Position numbers and translations under genes: made by a program. A stretch of 64,000 bases of DNA from Suillus spraguei (taxonomy: Eukaryota; Basidiomycota; Agaricomycetes; Boletales; Suillaceae), in contig JABCPU010000279.1 in the NCBI GenBank assembly GCA_016800925.1, positions 25,886 through 89,885 on the forward strand, in the 5' to 3' direction. The notes under the pieces are model-generated. The model had not been told where the DNA came from. It searched no databases and was given only the letters and a program-made list of their open reading frames with translations. Positions within the stretch are counted from its first letter, which is position 1. Each line of letters starts with the position of its first letter. Shown here in pieces: positions 1 to 10,799 of this stretch.

Positions 1-670
1 GTTATAACTACCGGCGGTGCGGTAGCAGTAGCGGCAACTTCCGTATGAGTGGGAATGCAGATGAGAGAGAAAATGACCCAGCGAGATCACTGGCCATGGT
101 CCGGTTATGAGTAGTGAAGTCGAAAGTTGCGTGGTACTTCGAGCGGTAAAGTCACCGGCAGTTAAATCAATGAGCGAAGTTTGAACGGAGAAAAGTTCAA
201 AGGCAAATAGATTGTGACTAGCGAGCATTTCAGATACTAAGTCCTAGTGAAGGAATGTAACAGGAAGTAAAAGTAACGGTATGTATGTTCAGTCCTTTTT
301 AACATATGCAAGCATGTACGAGATAGCTATGCGAGTCTGGTAGCGAGAAAGAAAATAAATGGGGTACTTAATAAAGAGGCGCACAGCGTGCAGCGGCCCC
401 TTGAGATGTAAGGTAAATCCTGCCATAGGTTTAGTAATGGCGGAAGTGAGGTAACTACGCACCAATAGATTCTAGATGGAATAGAATGGGACATGAGGGC
501 ATCGGCACGAGGATCTGGAAAGGGTTCACAGGAGAAGGACAGTTCTGCCTTAGCGGAGCGAAAAGGCTATTTCATCGCTATAAGGAAATCCTTCGGTTGC
601 TGCCGCAGACATTAACGAGATGCTTGTCAAAAACGGGGTTTTGACGGTCAGCGTGACTTTTCTCGCTACA
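1..670 (-). mobile_element. LTR, family B, cut by the window edge
   Basis: Repetitive, non-coding. It ends in a CTCGCTACA motif at 670 and shares long blocks with the repeats at 35008-37356, 44671-45401 and 49939-50862, including a 'cgcaccaata' block and a 'cagcgtgact' end. The copy at 49939-50862 sits next to a primer-binding site and gag, which identifies the family as an LTR and gives its orientation. The other end lies outside the window, so it cannot be told whether this is a solo LTR. Short open frames inside it have no support. Confidence 0.6.
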
Positions 671-674
671 GCGG

Positions 675-1081
675 ATGAGCCTAAAAAGAGTGAATGATAA
701 GTCAGTTTTAACTGAAATCTTGCGCAGTCTCACCTTAGTATGTGCATCCCATGCACCACTAGTTTCAGGTGTGACTGATACACTGTGCTCATCATTCCAT
801 GAGAAGACAGAGAGTGACTTGATATTCTTGACTACACTGTTCTTTAGCTGTAATCAATAGATATTTGGTGATGAAACTTACAGCATTCCACTTTGTTTTG
901 CAAGATGACTGGGATTTGGGAGTGCCCTTCTGGGTGGGATATAATGCATTGAGGTGCTTGGCAGCATCTGAAGATACTGGTTTGAAGCTCATGGTATCCT
1001 CAGCCTCAAATTTTCAGGTTGAAAGAAAGGCGATGAGGTCCCTCTCTTCATTCAGCTCCCAGTGTGTGGCAGCTTTGTGAG
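675..1081 (-). CDS. Myb/SANT-like DNA-binding domain fragment
   Basis: Read on the minus strand, the sequence gives a tryptophan-containing N-terminal helix (ATHWELNEERDLIAFL), then a Lys-rich segment (KGTPKSQSSCKTKWNA) and, after a 38-nt intron with canonical GTAAGT and ACAG ends near 862-899, the continuation LSVFSWNDEHSVSVTPETS. This order resembles the Myb/SANT-like domain of fungal transposon-associated proteins. A stop lies upstream of the FKPVS segment, so the gene is not intact as it stands. No transposase follows nearby. It is probably a relic of a Harbinger-type or similar element; the family call rests on recognition only. Confidence 0.45.
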
Positions 1082-1339
1082 AGGTACTAGTATTATCTTG
1101 TGAGCCCATCTGATTGTCAATGCCTCACAATCCATGAGAATGGAGGGAGTGCACAGAGTCTATGCTGGAGGAATCAGACATGGTGGTCACAAAGGCAGGT
1201 GTTCTATAAGGGACAGATTTTATAGAATATCTAGTAGTACACCTCTTATCAGTTATGATTATGATTGCTTTGACCTGGCATCTCGTGGATGAGCTGGCAA
1301 ATCTCACACAGGTCATGTGGCAGGATCATGTGGTGTAAA

Positions 1340-1700
1340 TATCAAATATCAAATATCAAATTCGCCTGTCTAAACAGGGCCTTAGTAACATATCATTGGT
1401 ATTGATAATATTTTTGAGACTCCGGTATATTCTATTCTGAGTTATTTTGCCTATGGGAAAGTCATCTAATATGTAGATAAATAGAAGTAAATATGGAATA
1501 AAGCTACTGGTGAGATACTATTAGTTACCACTAGTTCGTGCACTCCCTACATCTCATGCACTGCTCAAAACAACTCTTTTTTACTATTAATCTTCAAACT
1601 AATACATGCATATGAATTAATAAATCATAAATATGCCTTACAAACTTGAATGGACCCAATCTAATAAGAAACAAAAGAGATATTTTTATGGTGGTGACAC
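1340..1700. other. AT-rich stretch with no recognised gene
   Basis: Contains a short ATCAAAT triplication at about 1341-1362 and otherwise AT-rich sequence with stops in all frames. No coding or RNA feature could be supported. Confidence 0.5.
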
Positions 1701-2695
1701 CGCTGGTGTCACTCTCACTGTCACCTGCTGGTACTGCCATAGTGGAGTTTCAAACTCAAACATGCTACCAGTAACGCATCTGAACGTGTATATGGGTGAG
1801 TAGGATGGCATGCACTTGAGTTGCTGGGATGTGGGAACATCCCAGAGATTCCAATAAAGAGGCTTGCATTCAAGCTGCTGTCCATGATGCCTTGAATGGT
1901 GTTTATCCCAATTTCTGGAGTGCTGCTATAGCTCACAAGGTGAGCACTCCCTTAGTTATTTTTACTTGGATGTAACTCAGTTTTCCTTTAGATACCCCCA
2001 CAGACTGTGCTTCAGGAAATTGTGGCCCTTGGAGATCATTACTCAGTGAATCCCAAGAAAGGGTTTTGGTGCCATCACAACTCAGATTCTGCAACCCCTC
2101 TCCATCACCGAAAACTAACTCTGTGCTCACTGGTCAAATATTCAAGATGGTGAATGTTTACCCTGGCAAGAATTGGGTCCGCTGCTTCTTGTCATGCAGA
2201 TATCACTATTGCAAAATCACAAGGCCTGGATCCATAGTGTGCACAAAATTTCAACAAGTCAATGATCACAGAGTATTTTGATATGTGCAAGGCCTTGGAT
2301 GACAAGCACAAAGGAATTGAATTCCACTGGAACACAACCAGAATGTTGATGAGAAAGGGTGTCAAATGGGAGGTGGTCTTCAAAATTTATCTTCTCGAAA
2401 AGCAATTGAGAATGCTATCATATTCACAGTGATAATTTAGAGCTGGTCACAATAATTGAATGTGTTTCTGCAGCTGCAATTCCAATCCTCCATCATTTAT
2501 TTTGGCTGATGGCCCCATTAATACTGAATACCAAAATGTTAAAGACATCAGAAAGTCAGTTCTGAACTAAATTCCAGTTGTGGACACTACTGATTCAAGT
2601 AAATATAGCATTGCAACTTCTTCAACTGGGTAGATTCAGAACTATTTGCAGCCTGGTTTAAGAAACATCATCACAGCCATTGCCATCCAGGCATC
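1700..2695 (+). pseudogene. Decayed DDE-superfamily (pogo-like) transposase
   Basis: Plus-strand pieces in different frames recall the DDE superfamily endonucleases common in Agaricomycetes: a segment near 2290-2380 (KGIEFHWNTTRMLMRKGVKW), then a VTIIECVSAAA-like strand, PPSFILADGPI near 2480-2515, and SIATSSTG with a Trp-Phe-Lys-Lys stretch near 2610-2660. Stops and frame changes interrupt it throughout. It differs in sequence from the DDE element at 3181-8100. Function lost; family call moderate to low. Confidence 0.35.
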
Positions 2696-2699
2696 TTAA

Positions 2700-3180
2700 T
2701 AATGATAATGGTTTATATTACTTTGGCAGCTCACAATACATATTTTAGATTGCTATATAGCCAGTGATTTGTATATACAGTATACCTTCATTAATGTCTA
2801 GTGCTGAATGGCCTTTGAAACTGGCTAGTGTGATGATACCATGACTTTCCATGACTTTCGTGACTGCAAGAGATGTAGGAGTGCACAAACTACTGTACCA
2901 TTTCATTCAATTCAATAGTCATGCATCACAGCGACCTCTGTTATGTACAAATTTGGGCACCTGTCACCTGTCACAGATGTTCATGTCAATATCATGTCAA
3001 ATTGTCATAGTGGAAGCAAAACTTGCTTCTGAAATGGTCTCGTTTCAATGTGCAATGCTTACAGCGCTATTTTGGAGCTACATCATGACTACAACTATGA
3101 CTATGCTTCCTCATCATTGTGGTGGCACCAAAATGTGTGTATGTACAAACTGTTTGGTTTGCATTTCCTTCTCCCATGCC
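2700..3180. other. No recognised gene
   Basis: A 120-codon open frame on the plus strand (2851-3213) has no recognisable motif, biased composition and no splice structure. It may be a further part of a decayed transposon. Confidence 0.4.
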
Positions 3181-3514
3181 CTAATTCCCTGTTTTGCATT
3201 TTATCGTCTTTGACATTTCCTTGACTGTGTCAAGATCCACATGTTCAATCTCAAAGTCCATCATTTCAGCCTTGGCATGTGACACATGATGTCCTGTGTC
3301 CTCAAAGGCTGTCACACTTGCAATGACTGCTGCAAGTGGTAAGTCACTGCCATCATTGAAGCATGAGTCTTGTAATTCAATGTTGTCTTCCAGGTTGTCA
3401 CTACTGTATTCTGTTGTGGATGGGTTACTTGTCAACTCCTTCCAAAACTCAGGGTTCATGGTCTTGAGTTCCCAAAGTTTTTCACATGCACTGAAACTTG
3501 TCAAGCTCTCATAT
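3181..3514 (-). pseudogene. C-terminal part of a DDE-1 transposase
   Basis: The minus strand reads YESLTSFSACEKLWELK, then PEFWKELTSN and an acidic tail, as in the C-terminus of the Tigger/pogo-like DDE-1 transposases of Agaricomycetes, where 'FNLSYESLTS' follows the catalytic core. The core that should precede it lies at 4216-5933 on the opposite strand and ends exactly at 'FNLSY'. The two parts are separated by one of the inverted 0.7-kb repeats, which suggests that a single gene has been rearranged. Confidence 0.55.
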
Positions 3515-4214
3515 ATGTAAGGACTGGATGTCCTCTGTGCCCAGCCCAATGCTTCAGATCAAACTCTGATGCTCAGACCTTATGACATGTTCCAGATGGT
3601 CCATGTGACCTAGTGATGCAAACAGTGTCACACTTCACATCCAAAAGTCATGCGGATACATTCCTTCTTCCTTTACTGCCGTCGTCAACACATATGCTCC
3701 TGGTCCCTATCCCTTACAACAACTTCATCATCTCTGTCAACTTTCAGGCCCTTTCTCTTGTTAATGTCACCCTACTCTCAATTCACCATCTCAAAACTAA
3801 TATTCAACCCTTGCTATTCTACCAAAACCATACGCATTGTACCACCACTCATTCAAATTTTTGTACTCTTGTTCCTCTCCATTCTACTCTACCCTGTCAA
3901 GTGCAATGCCACTCTCTTCTGCCTCTGCTCTCACCTAATCGTCTGGCTCATCCATTGCCGAGGACCCTTATTGATTTTGCGTATATCTGGCTCATGTAGA
4001 CTCTGGTATCAACAGTGAATTCTATCCTAGATTCCCTGCTCAAAAGCATCTTAGAAAGTCCTTAGAGCATCTTGTCTGCTAATCTCTCTCAAAAGTATAG
4101 TCCTGTTTGTGTCCTAACTACATCAATTCGTCCCTCACTGCTATCGCCTCTCACCATCTCTTATCTCACTCTTGTTCTGTTCTCTTTTCCCCTTCGAACC
4201 ACTGCAAACCTTAC
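3515..4214 (+). repeat. 0.7-kb repeat unit, copy 1
   Basis: About 700 bp, nearly identical to the reverse complement of 5934-6638. Both copies begin TGTAAGG and end CCTTACA, a 7-bp terminal inverted repeat. Long open frames (for example 3613-3999) are low-complexity Leu/Ser/Thr/Pro readings with no domain. It separates the transposase C-terminus (3181-3514) from the core (4216 onward). A shorter diverged relative ending in 'ccttacacag' is at about 51060-51226. It is probably a non-autonomous transposon; class unknown. Confidence 0.6.
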
Positions 4215-4215
4215 A

Positions 4216-5933
4216 CAGAACTCAGTAACCACCAAGGTCACTCAAATGGTGGCCAATGAGGAGTCTTTGTACATGCTTGATGAAGTATTTTCAAGATGAT
4301 ACATTAACAATACATTAGACAAATTATCCTGATGTCGAGAAGGATATCATTCATCAGCTTGAATCCCTTCAGGAAGTTGGTGTAACACTCACCCTTGTTA
4401 CAATTTGTGCCATTGTGCTCGCTATGGTCTCTGAGAAAGCCCCCAAGATCCTTGAGCAGAAAGCAAAAGATGGATTTACCTTTCAATGCTCTGACTCATA
4501 CCTCTGAAACTAGTTGCACACAACCTTGCACTGGTCTGAATGTCAAGCCACATGGGCAGCTCAGAAAATACCAAGCAACTGGGAGGAAATGTGTGAGAAT
4601 GCATTTTTGTGTCTGGCATACACGATCAAGGACGAGGACATTCCTACAGAACTCTATGTTAACTCTGACCAAATACAGGTAATCTATGTACAAGGATCTA
4701 ACCTGACATGGGCAAAGACAGGATCCAAACAAGTCTCAACTGTGGGTAATGATGAAAAATGCGCATTTACGATCATGGTGTCCATTGCCAATAACAGCAC
4801 AGTACTCCAACTCCAGGCTATCTATCAAGGTCATTCAAAGTTTTCTTGTCCTAGTGCAAACTCACATTATTATAATGAGTGCATAAACACAGGCTTCCTC
4901 TTTGAGTACTCCGACATGACAACCTACTGGTCCACCCAAGAGACGATGTGTAGCCTGGTTGATAAGCTTATTGCAAAATATTTTGACCAAAAGAAGGAAG
5001 AGCTGGGCTTACCTCTGATGCAGAAGGCTGTGTGGCAGATTGACATCTGGTCAGTACACTGATCAGATGAGTTTTGCACATGGATAAAGAACAAACACCC
5101 TACAATCATCTTGAACTATGTTCCAGGTGTTACGAACTGGGATGGCGTCACCAGCGACAGTGAAAAGACACAGCCGGTCTGCTGGGAAGTTCTTACAATG
5201 CCCAAAAGAGAACAAGGTGAAAGTACAAGGAACGCGTTCCGAGTACGATCAAGGGTTCGGCCTCAAAGACAAGTCTAAGAGGTTCTGCAAGAATAGAGAC
5301 TAAGACTAAGGAGTGCTTAGACTTAGAGACGATTCAAGACGACTTAGGTTGGAGACCTAAGCGAAGGAGATTCCAGGTAAAACCCAGTAAGATTAAAGTA
5401 AAGAATCTACTACAAGTACAACATGCTTAAATAGGACCAATATGTGCGCACGGACCAAGAGAGGCGTGGGAAAGTAAGTGCATATCCAAATAAGGAAGGC
5501 AACTATAGTACAGATGCGTTGAGCATATGAGTCAGAGTCATGTGACATGATATACAAGTAAGGAAACAAAGAGAAAATGAATAGGGGCACGTACAACTGT
5601 AACACCAGGTGGCTGCAAAGGCCTGTTCCAGCCCTGCGATGTTGTGATTCAGCAGGTTTTCAAGAATTCCTTAAAATGATCTTACCATGCTGATGTTGTG
5701 AGAGAAGTAGCCAAACAGCTGGATCAAGGAGAGAAAAATATATTGATTGACAAACATATTGGTGTGCTACATGATCGAAATGTTGCATGGCTATAGGATG
5801 CCTTCCATACTGTCAATAAGCCTACTGTCATGAAAAAGGTGTGTACAAATTTGTTACCTTATGACTGAGCTTATGGACATTTGTGTCAGGCTTTCAAAAT
5901 GTTCTGAGTTTGTGGCTTCAATCTGTCATATGT
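4216..5933 (+). pseudogene. DDE-1 transposase core (Tigger/pogo-like), split by a solo LTR
   Basis: The reading starts near YPDVEKDIIHQLESLQ (about 4318) and runs through LHTTLHWSE, NWEEMCENAFL and ELYVNSDQIQVIY, which has the first catalytic Asp in the NSDQ context. It continues through TWAKTGSKQVSTVG, YWSTQETM, QIDIWSVH (second Asp), a TIILNYVPG segment, and after the LTR GGCKGLFQPCDVVIQ, to FNLSY at 5930. Several stops interrupt it. The solo LTR at 5128-5604 breaks the VPG|GC codons. The product would have been a cut-and-paste transposase. It is inverted relative to its own N-terminal part (6639-8100) and C-terminal part (3181-3514). Confidence 0.7.
5128..5604 (-). mobile_element. Solo LTR, gypsy family A
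   Basis: 477 bp running from TGTTAC to GTAACA and flanked by a perfect 5-bp target duplication CCAGG (5123-5127 and 5605-5609). It matches the LTRs of the chromovirus at 53539-61156 in reverse orientation. The transposase reading resumes in frame across it, so this is a clean insertion that later lost its internal part by LTR-LTR recombination. Confidence 0.85.
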
Positions 5934-6638
5934 AAGGCTTGCGGTGGTTCGAAGGGGAAAAGAGAACAGAACGAGAGTGAGATAAGAGATGGTGAGAGGC
6001 GATAGCAGCGAGGGACGAATTGATGTAGTTAGGACACAAACAGGACTATACTTTTGAGAGAGATTAGCAGACAAGATGCTCTAAGGACTTTCTAAGGTGC
6101 TTTTTGAGCAAGGAATCTAGGATAGAATTCACTGTTGATACCAGAGTCTACATGAGCCAGATATACGCAAAATCAATAAGGGTCCTCGGCAATGGATGAG
6201 CTAGACGATTAGGTGAGAGCAGAGGCAGAAGAGAGTGGCATTGCACTTGACAGGGTAGAGTAGAATGGAGAGGAACAAGAGTACAAAAATTTGAATGAGT
6301 GGTGGTACAATGCGTATGGTTTTGGTAGAATAGCAAGGGTTGAATATTAGTTTTGAGATGGTGAATTGAGAGTAGGGTGACATTAACAAGAGAAAGGGCC
6401 TGAAAGTTGACAGAGATGATGAAGTTGTTGTAAGGGATAGGGACCAGGAGCATATGTGTTGACGACGGCAGTAAAGGAAGAAGGAATGTATCCGCATGAC
6501 TTTTGGATGTGAAGTGTGACACTGTTTGCATCACTAGGTCACATGGACCGTCTGGAACATGTCGTAAGGTCTGAGCATCAAAGTTTGATCTGAAGCATTG
6601 GGCTGGGTGCAGAGGACATCCAGTCCTTACATCTGCCA
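5934..6638 (-). repeat. 0.7-kb repeat unit, copy 2 (inverted)
   Basis: Reverse-complement copy of 3515-4214 with the same TGTAAGG / CCTTACA ends. It lies between the end of the transposase core (FNLSY) and the 'LYMAD' end of the transposase N-terminal part on the opposite strand. Confidence 0.6.
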
Positions 6639-7310
6639 TATAAAGGGCAGCTTCACTCCACTGTGGTTTATTTCCACTTCAATCTATCCACCCTTCCACT
6701 GTGCTACATGCAAGGTTCTTAAAGATTTCAGGATCATGATTCTTCAGTCATTGGACTAAGCAAGTGGCACTCCACTGGACTCCAGGATGTTTTGCAGCTG
6801 CATCAATTTGACTCCATGTGAATGGCCCATGCCAATTATGATACATGGCATCCTTGTGTTCATGTTTCCGCTTGCAACCTTGAGCACAAGTTTTCTTCTG
6901 ACATATGAACTCTTTCTCAGCACAATTTAGACGTGAAAGCTCTGTAATTGATGTCTTCTGGCATTTAGGTTAGTCATCTCTCAAATCAACAAGGTGGCAA
7001 TGCTAAATAATTTGTGTTACTTCATCTGATCCAATCATCAAGTCTACTCCTACATACCTTCAACTGACGCTTTGATCCTCCAGGTGTTTGCTCTCCTTGA
7101 GCAATCTCTGCATTATACTGAGCTTTATGGACTTTCTGTTGTCACTCCTTATTCTTCTGGTGCACAGCCATTCTTTTGCATAAGGCATCCATCTCGCTGA
7201 ACTCTTTAGCATCCTCCCACCCTTGTTCAAGTTTTGCATTGACTTTTCCATCTGCCTGTCTAGCTCTTCTTGTGTGCAAGGCTTTACAAATTTCATGATG
7301 TCTCACACAT
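6639..7310 (-). pseudogene. N-terminal region of the DDE transposase with coiled/basic linker
   Basis: Minus-strand pieces read CQKKTCAQGCKRKHEHKD (Cys/His-rich), then FTWSQIDAAAKHPGVQW, a TVEGWID segment and PQWSEAALYMAD at 6640. This is the order seen in the N-terminal DNA-binding part of Agaricomycete DDE-1 transposases. Upstream (7060-7296) is a charged, Gln/Lys-rich segment that is probably helical. Several stops are present. It lies just downstream of the Ulp1 domain on the same strand. Confidence 0.5.
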
Positions 7311-7313
7311 GCC

Positions 7314-8100
7314 CTACAGCCTGGTCTTGGATTGCCTCATGCATTGCTGATATTTAATATTCCTTTGTGTGCTTGGTATGAGGTTGCTTATCTCTTGTGT
7401 TGTCATCAGTGGACTCATTGAGTGAGTCATTAGGGCTTGATGTGTATTGGTTTTCAGCCATGGGCAACTCAACATCACTTGAAATGTCAAGATTGTAGCG
7501 TTGTTTTGACTCACTATCACTTGAGTGAGACTGGGGTGTGGCATGGGCAGTTTGGGTGTTGTCCTCAGGTGCCATGAATGTAAATTCGAAGTTTTCACTG
7601 ATCGATTCAAAACTCTAGGGTTATTTACAATCAGCAGATCAGAGAGCAATAACAGTGTACATACCTGATCAAGGTGTTGTTCAATAACTTCTAACATCAT
7701 CTCAAGCTGACCATTGGCAACAAGCATAGCATCTACGAGAGGATATGAGTCAGGGAGGAAGTGATGGGCTAATGCATTGAAGGACAGCAAGCCACACAAA
7801 AATGTGTCTTGTTGGTGAGTGATGGCAAGTGGCTGCACCGTAAACTGACACCCTGAATGATGCTTGGTCCACCACTCTAGAATGTCCTTCATGACACACT
7901 TGTTCTGATCTAGCGAGTCTCCAAGTAAGATGAGGTCATGTTTGAAATCCAGGATGACCGCAACCCAATGGTCATCATTGATATTCACCAGGAATGCAAC
8001 CTGTCTCCGGAGCCCCGAGGATAGTGCATGCCCAATTTCACAAGCACGTATGAAATATTTATCTTCTTCATACTCCCTTGTCTGATGTGTTTGCCATGGC
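7314..8100 (-). pseudogene. Ulp1-type (C48) cysteine protease domain carried by the transposon
   Basis: Minus strand. Catalytic His in NDDHWVAVILDF (about 7955-7980), Asp in LLGDSLDQ, then the oxyanion Gln and catalytic Cys in HQQDTFLCGLLSF (about 7785-7812); all members of the C48 triad are present. C48 enzymes cleave SUMO-type modifiers. The C-terminal tail is Ser/Asp/Gln-rich (7354-7575), typical of a linker. The N-terminus is cut at the junction with the ICMT fragment at 8100, so no genuine start is left and the upstream codons of the open frame belong to ICMT sequence. Its position upstream of the transposase parts suggests one transposon carrying both. Whether the domain is active cannot be told. 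Confidence 0.65.
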
Positions 8101-8572
8101 AATATGGTCCCCTTTGCGGACACTGAGTGAGTTGGAAGGTGAAAAAACGTCCGAGGGTGCAATAACACCACCAGCGGACGAGACCCTCTCCGGCAGCGAG
8201 TGCGGTACCCAAGATGAAAGAGAGAGTAATGGGAGTGTCACAGATTTTTTGATCGATCGTGTACTGCGTGATCACTTTAATGACCCGTATGACGGACAGA
8301 GAGTCTGTTGTGTGAGAAATAATGGTAGCGATCTCTGCGAAAGAAACAGCCCGGTAAATTGCCTGACGCGTCGCTTTATAAAAACAATCAATGCAAACAC
8401 TCGCCTTTATAACCGGAAACCCATATATAATAAGCCAAGAAAAGACCCACTCATTATATGTTTGGTGAATGATCTCTTTACTTGGGGGAACGTTTGGAGG
8501 TGAGAACGAAATTTGTTGCATGATAGCAGACGAGAGAATAAGTAGAACTTTGAAAAGTGACGCCATCTTCAC
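8100..8572 (-). pseudogene. ICMT-type methyltransferase, N-terminal half
   Basis: Starts with ATG at 8572 (MKMASLFKVLLILSSAIMQQ, a hydrophobic N-terminus followed by SPPNVPPSKE) and continues through membrane segments to EGLVRWWCYCTLGRFFTFQL, a signature of isoprenylcysteine O-methyltransferase-like proteins. The reading is open for about 157 codons, then stops matching the family at 8100, where Ulp1 transposon sequence begins. The missing C-terminal half (AdoMet-binding HPSYT and terminal W..W motifs) is found at 15989-16364 on the far side of the palindrome. ICMTs methylate the prenylated C-terminus of Ras-like proteins and a-factor-type pheromones in the ER membrane. Confidence 0.65.
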
Positions 8573-9054
8573 GAAAGCAACTGACCTTCCAATGGACGGT
8601 TTTTATGCATGAATAACTCGCGCGCTGGTGCTGTACCCAGTGATCGAAATGCAGCAGAGTCCGCATCCATAAAATCAGGTACTTCAAGTTGCTTAGTCCA
8701 TTTCAACCCTTCAATATTCAAACTTAACTCGACACGCCAGCCTGAGAGAGAACAAACGGACTAAAATTGCTCGCCCATAATTGTCGAAAAAAAATCATCG
8801 CCTTGCATCTAACGAAAACTGGAGAAGGTAGTGGACAAGTGCTTGTATGCATTCTGTGCTTAATGGTTAAATAAGAGGTTACGTGTCCCAACGGACAATA
8901 AATACTGATAAGAAAAGCCCCTGAAGCATAATTAAGTCATAGTCAAATGCAAAACATGACACTCAAAGTGAAATATATACTCGGAAACGAAATATTTAAA
9001 AAGAAAAGCCATAGGATGAGCAGTGCTTGTAATGCACAAATCCTTCGCACGCCC

Positions 9055-10717
9055 CTAATCCTTCACAGGAAACGCTTCTTGACTGAAGGGCCTCCTGCCC
9101 TCGTCTGTCCACTCCTCTGTCAATCTCGCAGCCCGAAGGAAGAGCGATCCATCCAACGCTTCTGCGCCCTCCAGTCCCGTATCCTTGAAGTAGCCCTTGG
9201 GCCGTGTTCCATAAATCGACGAGAAATGCGCAAAGGCACGCTGAATCTTCGACATATGATCATTCGGGTGCGTTATCGCAGACTGAACGATGTCGAGGAA
9301 TTCGTTGGTCACCTTGGCCTCTGACGATTCAGAAAGATGCGAAGTGCTATTAACGAACCCTTGAATGTCGAGCGAAGGGAAGCCGCGTGCGATCCACCAC
9401 CCAAGAGTCGATGCAAAGTATGCCCGAAGCAAAATAATTTGCGACTTTTGCGTCAGGTAGGGCAAAAGGGACGTGAGGAAGAGGGTTGGCGTGACCAGAT
9501 GCATGCTGGAGCGACCAAAAAGTCAGTATTTTTTTCGCAGATCCAGATTGAAGCCACTTGCAAGATGAAGTCTGCTGTGAAGCCCTTGCCTTCCTTCCAT
9601 CCGCCAACGGTGTAGATGATGGCGTTCGCCCAAATACATTCTTCCATCTTACGTTCGATTTCGCCCGGCTGAGACACGTCGATCGTCCATTCTTCAGCGT
9701 AGCGCCATACGGTATCGCCGTGCGTGGACATCAGGCCCTCGAGATCTTTAAAATACTTCTTGACTTCCTTCCGTGAGAATTCCGGATCTTGCTGGATCTT
9801 GGCAAGAATAGAAAATGCATGATTTCTTGGCTGTCGTTCGAGCCGAGAGGACGCAGGAGATGTCTTTGCGTTAAGGAAAAGCGAGGCGAGGCGACTCGTC
9901 TCCTTTTCTACAATCCCGCTGGGGTCGAAAAGATGCGGCGGCAAAAACTCATTCTCGTGCACGCTGGCCATTCCAAGACCTCGACATGTCTGTTAGTGAC
10001 CTGTTTGCGATGATATCTCGGGTCGCTCACCTTCGACAACCATGCCTGGGATGCCCATCTCCGCGCCGTATCCCACATGGATGAACGCGTGGAACGCACT
10101 TCCAAGGAAGCGCGACAACAAGGCCGGCTGTGCGGACGCGTCTCGTCCGTCTATGAAGTTGTACTTCTTAGAGAAGACGTATTCCTCGAGCGTGGCGCTA
10201 AGGCCCTTTTCCTCCAAAACCTTGGTAAAGAAGTTTTTGTACGCGAAGTAATATCTGACAGGAAATTGATCGATCGGGACTTTTGAGGCATTAATTTTAG
10301 ACTCACTTGTTGTCGCCTAGATGATCGATAAAGTTCTTTTCCGTGATAGCCTCGGGAGGCGTGATGGCGAGGCGCTGGCGGCCGCTGTCTTGCTTGTAGT
10401 ACTCTTCGATCAGAGATCCGCTCGCGCCTATGGAATAAAGTGCCAGCGCGCGATGCGAGATATGGCTTGATCGACGCTCGAGTCAGCAACATGAAAGACG
10501 AATCAGTTAAGACGCGCACGCACTTATGCAACGGCTTGTCGTGGAAGAAAATGTGGTGCTTCGTATGGTTGTCCTTCAAGACACGTATCAAAGCTTCCAC
10601 TGTTTCTGCGGAAGGACCAGGATACCGCGCAGGGGCAAGTACGTGAGGCGGATAGGATGGGGTGGGGAACAGGGCATCGAGTTCGTTGTCACGATAAGTC
10701 TGTTGAACTACAGCCAT
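9055..10717 (-). CDS. Questin-oxidase-like protein, left copy
   Basis: Reverse-complement duplicate of the gene at 13932-15594; all exons and introns are identical in translation. See that entry for motifs. Five exons, ATG at 10715-10717, stop at 9055-9057. A TATAAA lies upstream at 10793-10798. The two copies face away from the palindrome centre. If both are expressed, dosage is doubled. Confidence 0.8.
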
Positions 10718-10792
10718 CTTTGAGTTTGAGTGGGGATATCAGAATGCAGGAAGGCTTGTTTTGCTGAGTGCATCCCGAATCACCAACATGCA

Positions 10793-10798
10793 TTTATA
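10793..10798 (-). promoter_or_regulatory. TATA box of the left questin-oxidase-like gene
   Basis: TATAAA on the minus strand, about 75 bp upstream of the ATG; mirror image of 13851-13856. Confidence 0.5.
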
Positions 10799-10799
10799 C

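Noticed and set aside
3613..4018. Open frames of 120-130 codons in the 0.7-kb repeat (and 6148-6639)
   Set aside because: Low-complexity Leu/Ser/Thr/Pro readings in two overlapping frames without domain; probably incidental.
3515..4214. The 0.7-kb unit as a spliceosomal intron (starts GTAAGG)
   Set aside because: It ends CCTTACA rather than AG and is present in both orientations.
8078..8503. Plus-strand open frame of 141 codons
   Set aside because: Antisense to the ICMT N-terminal fragment, which has family motifs.
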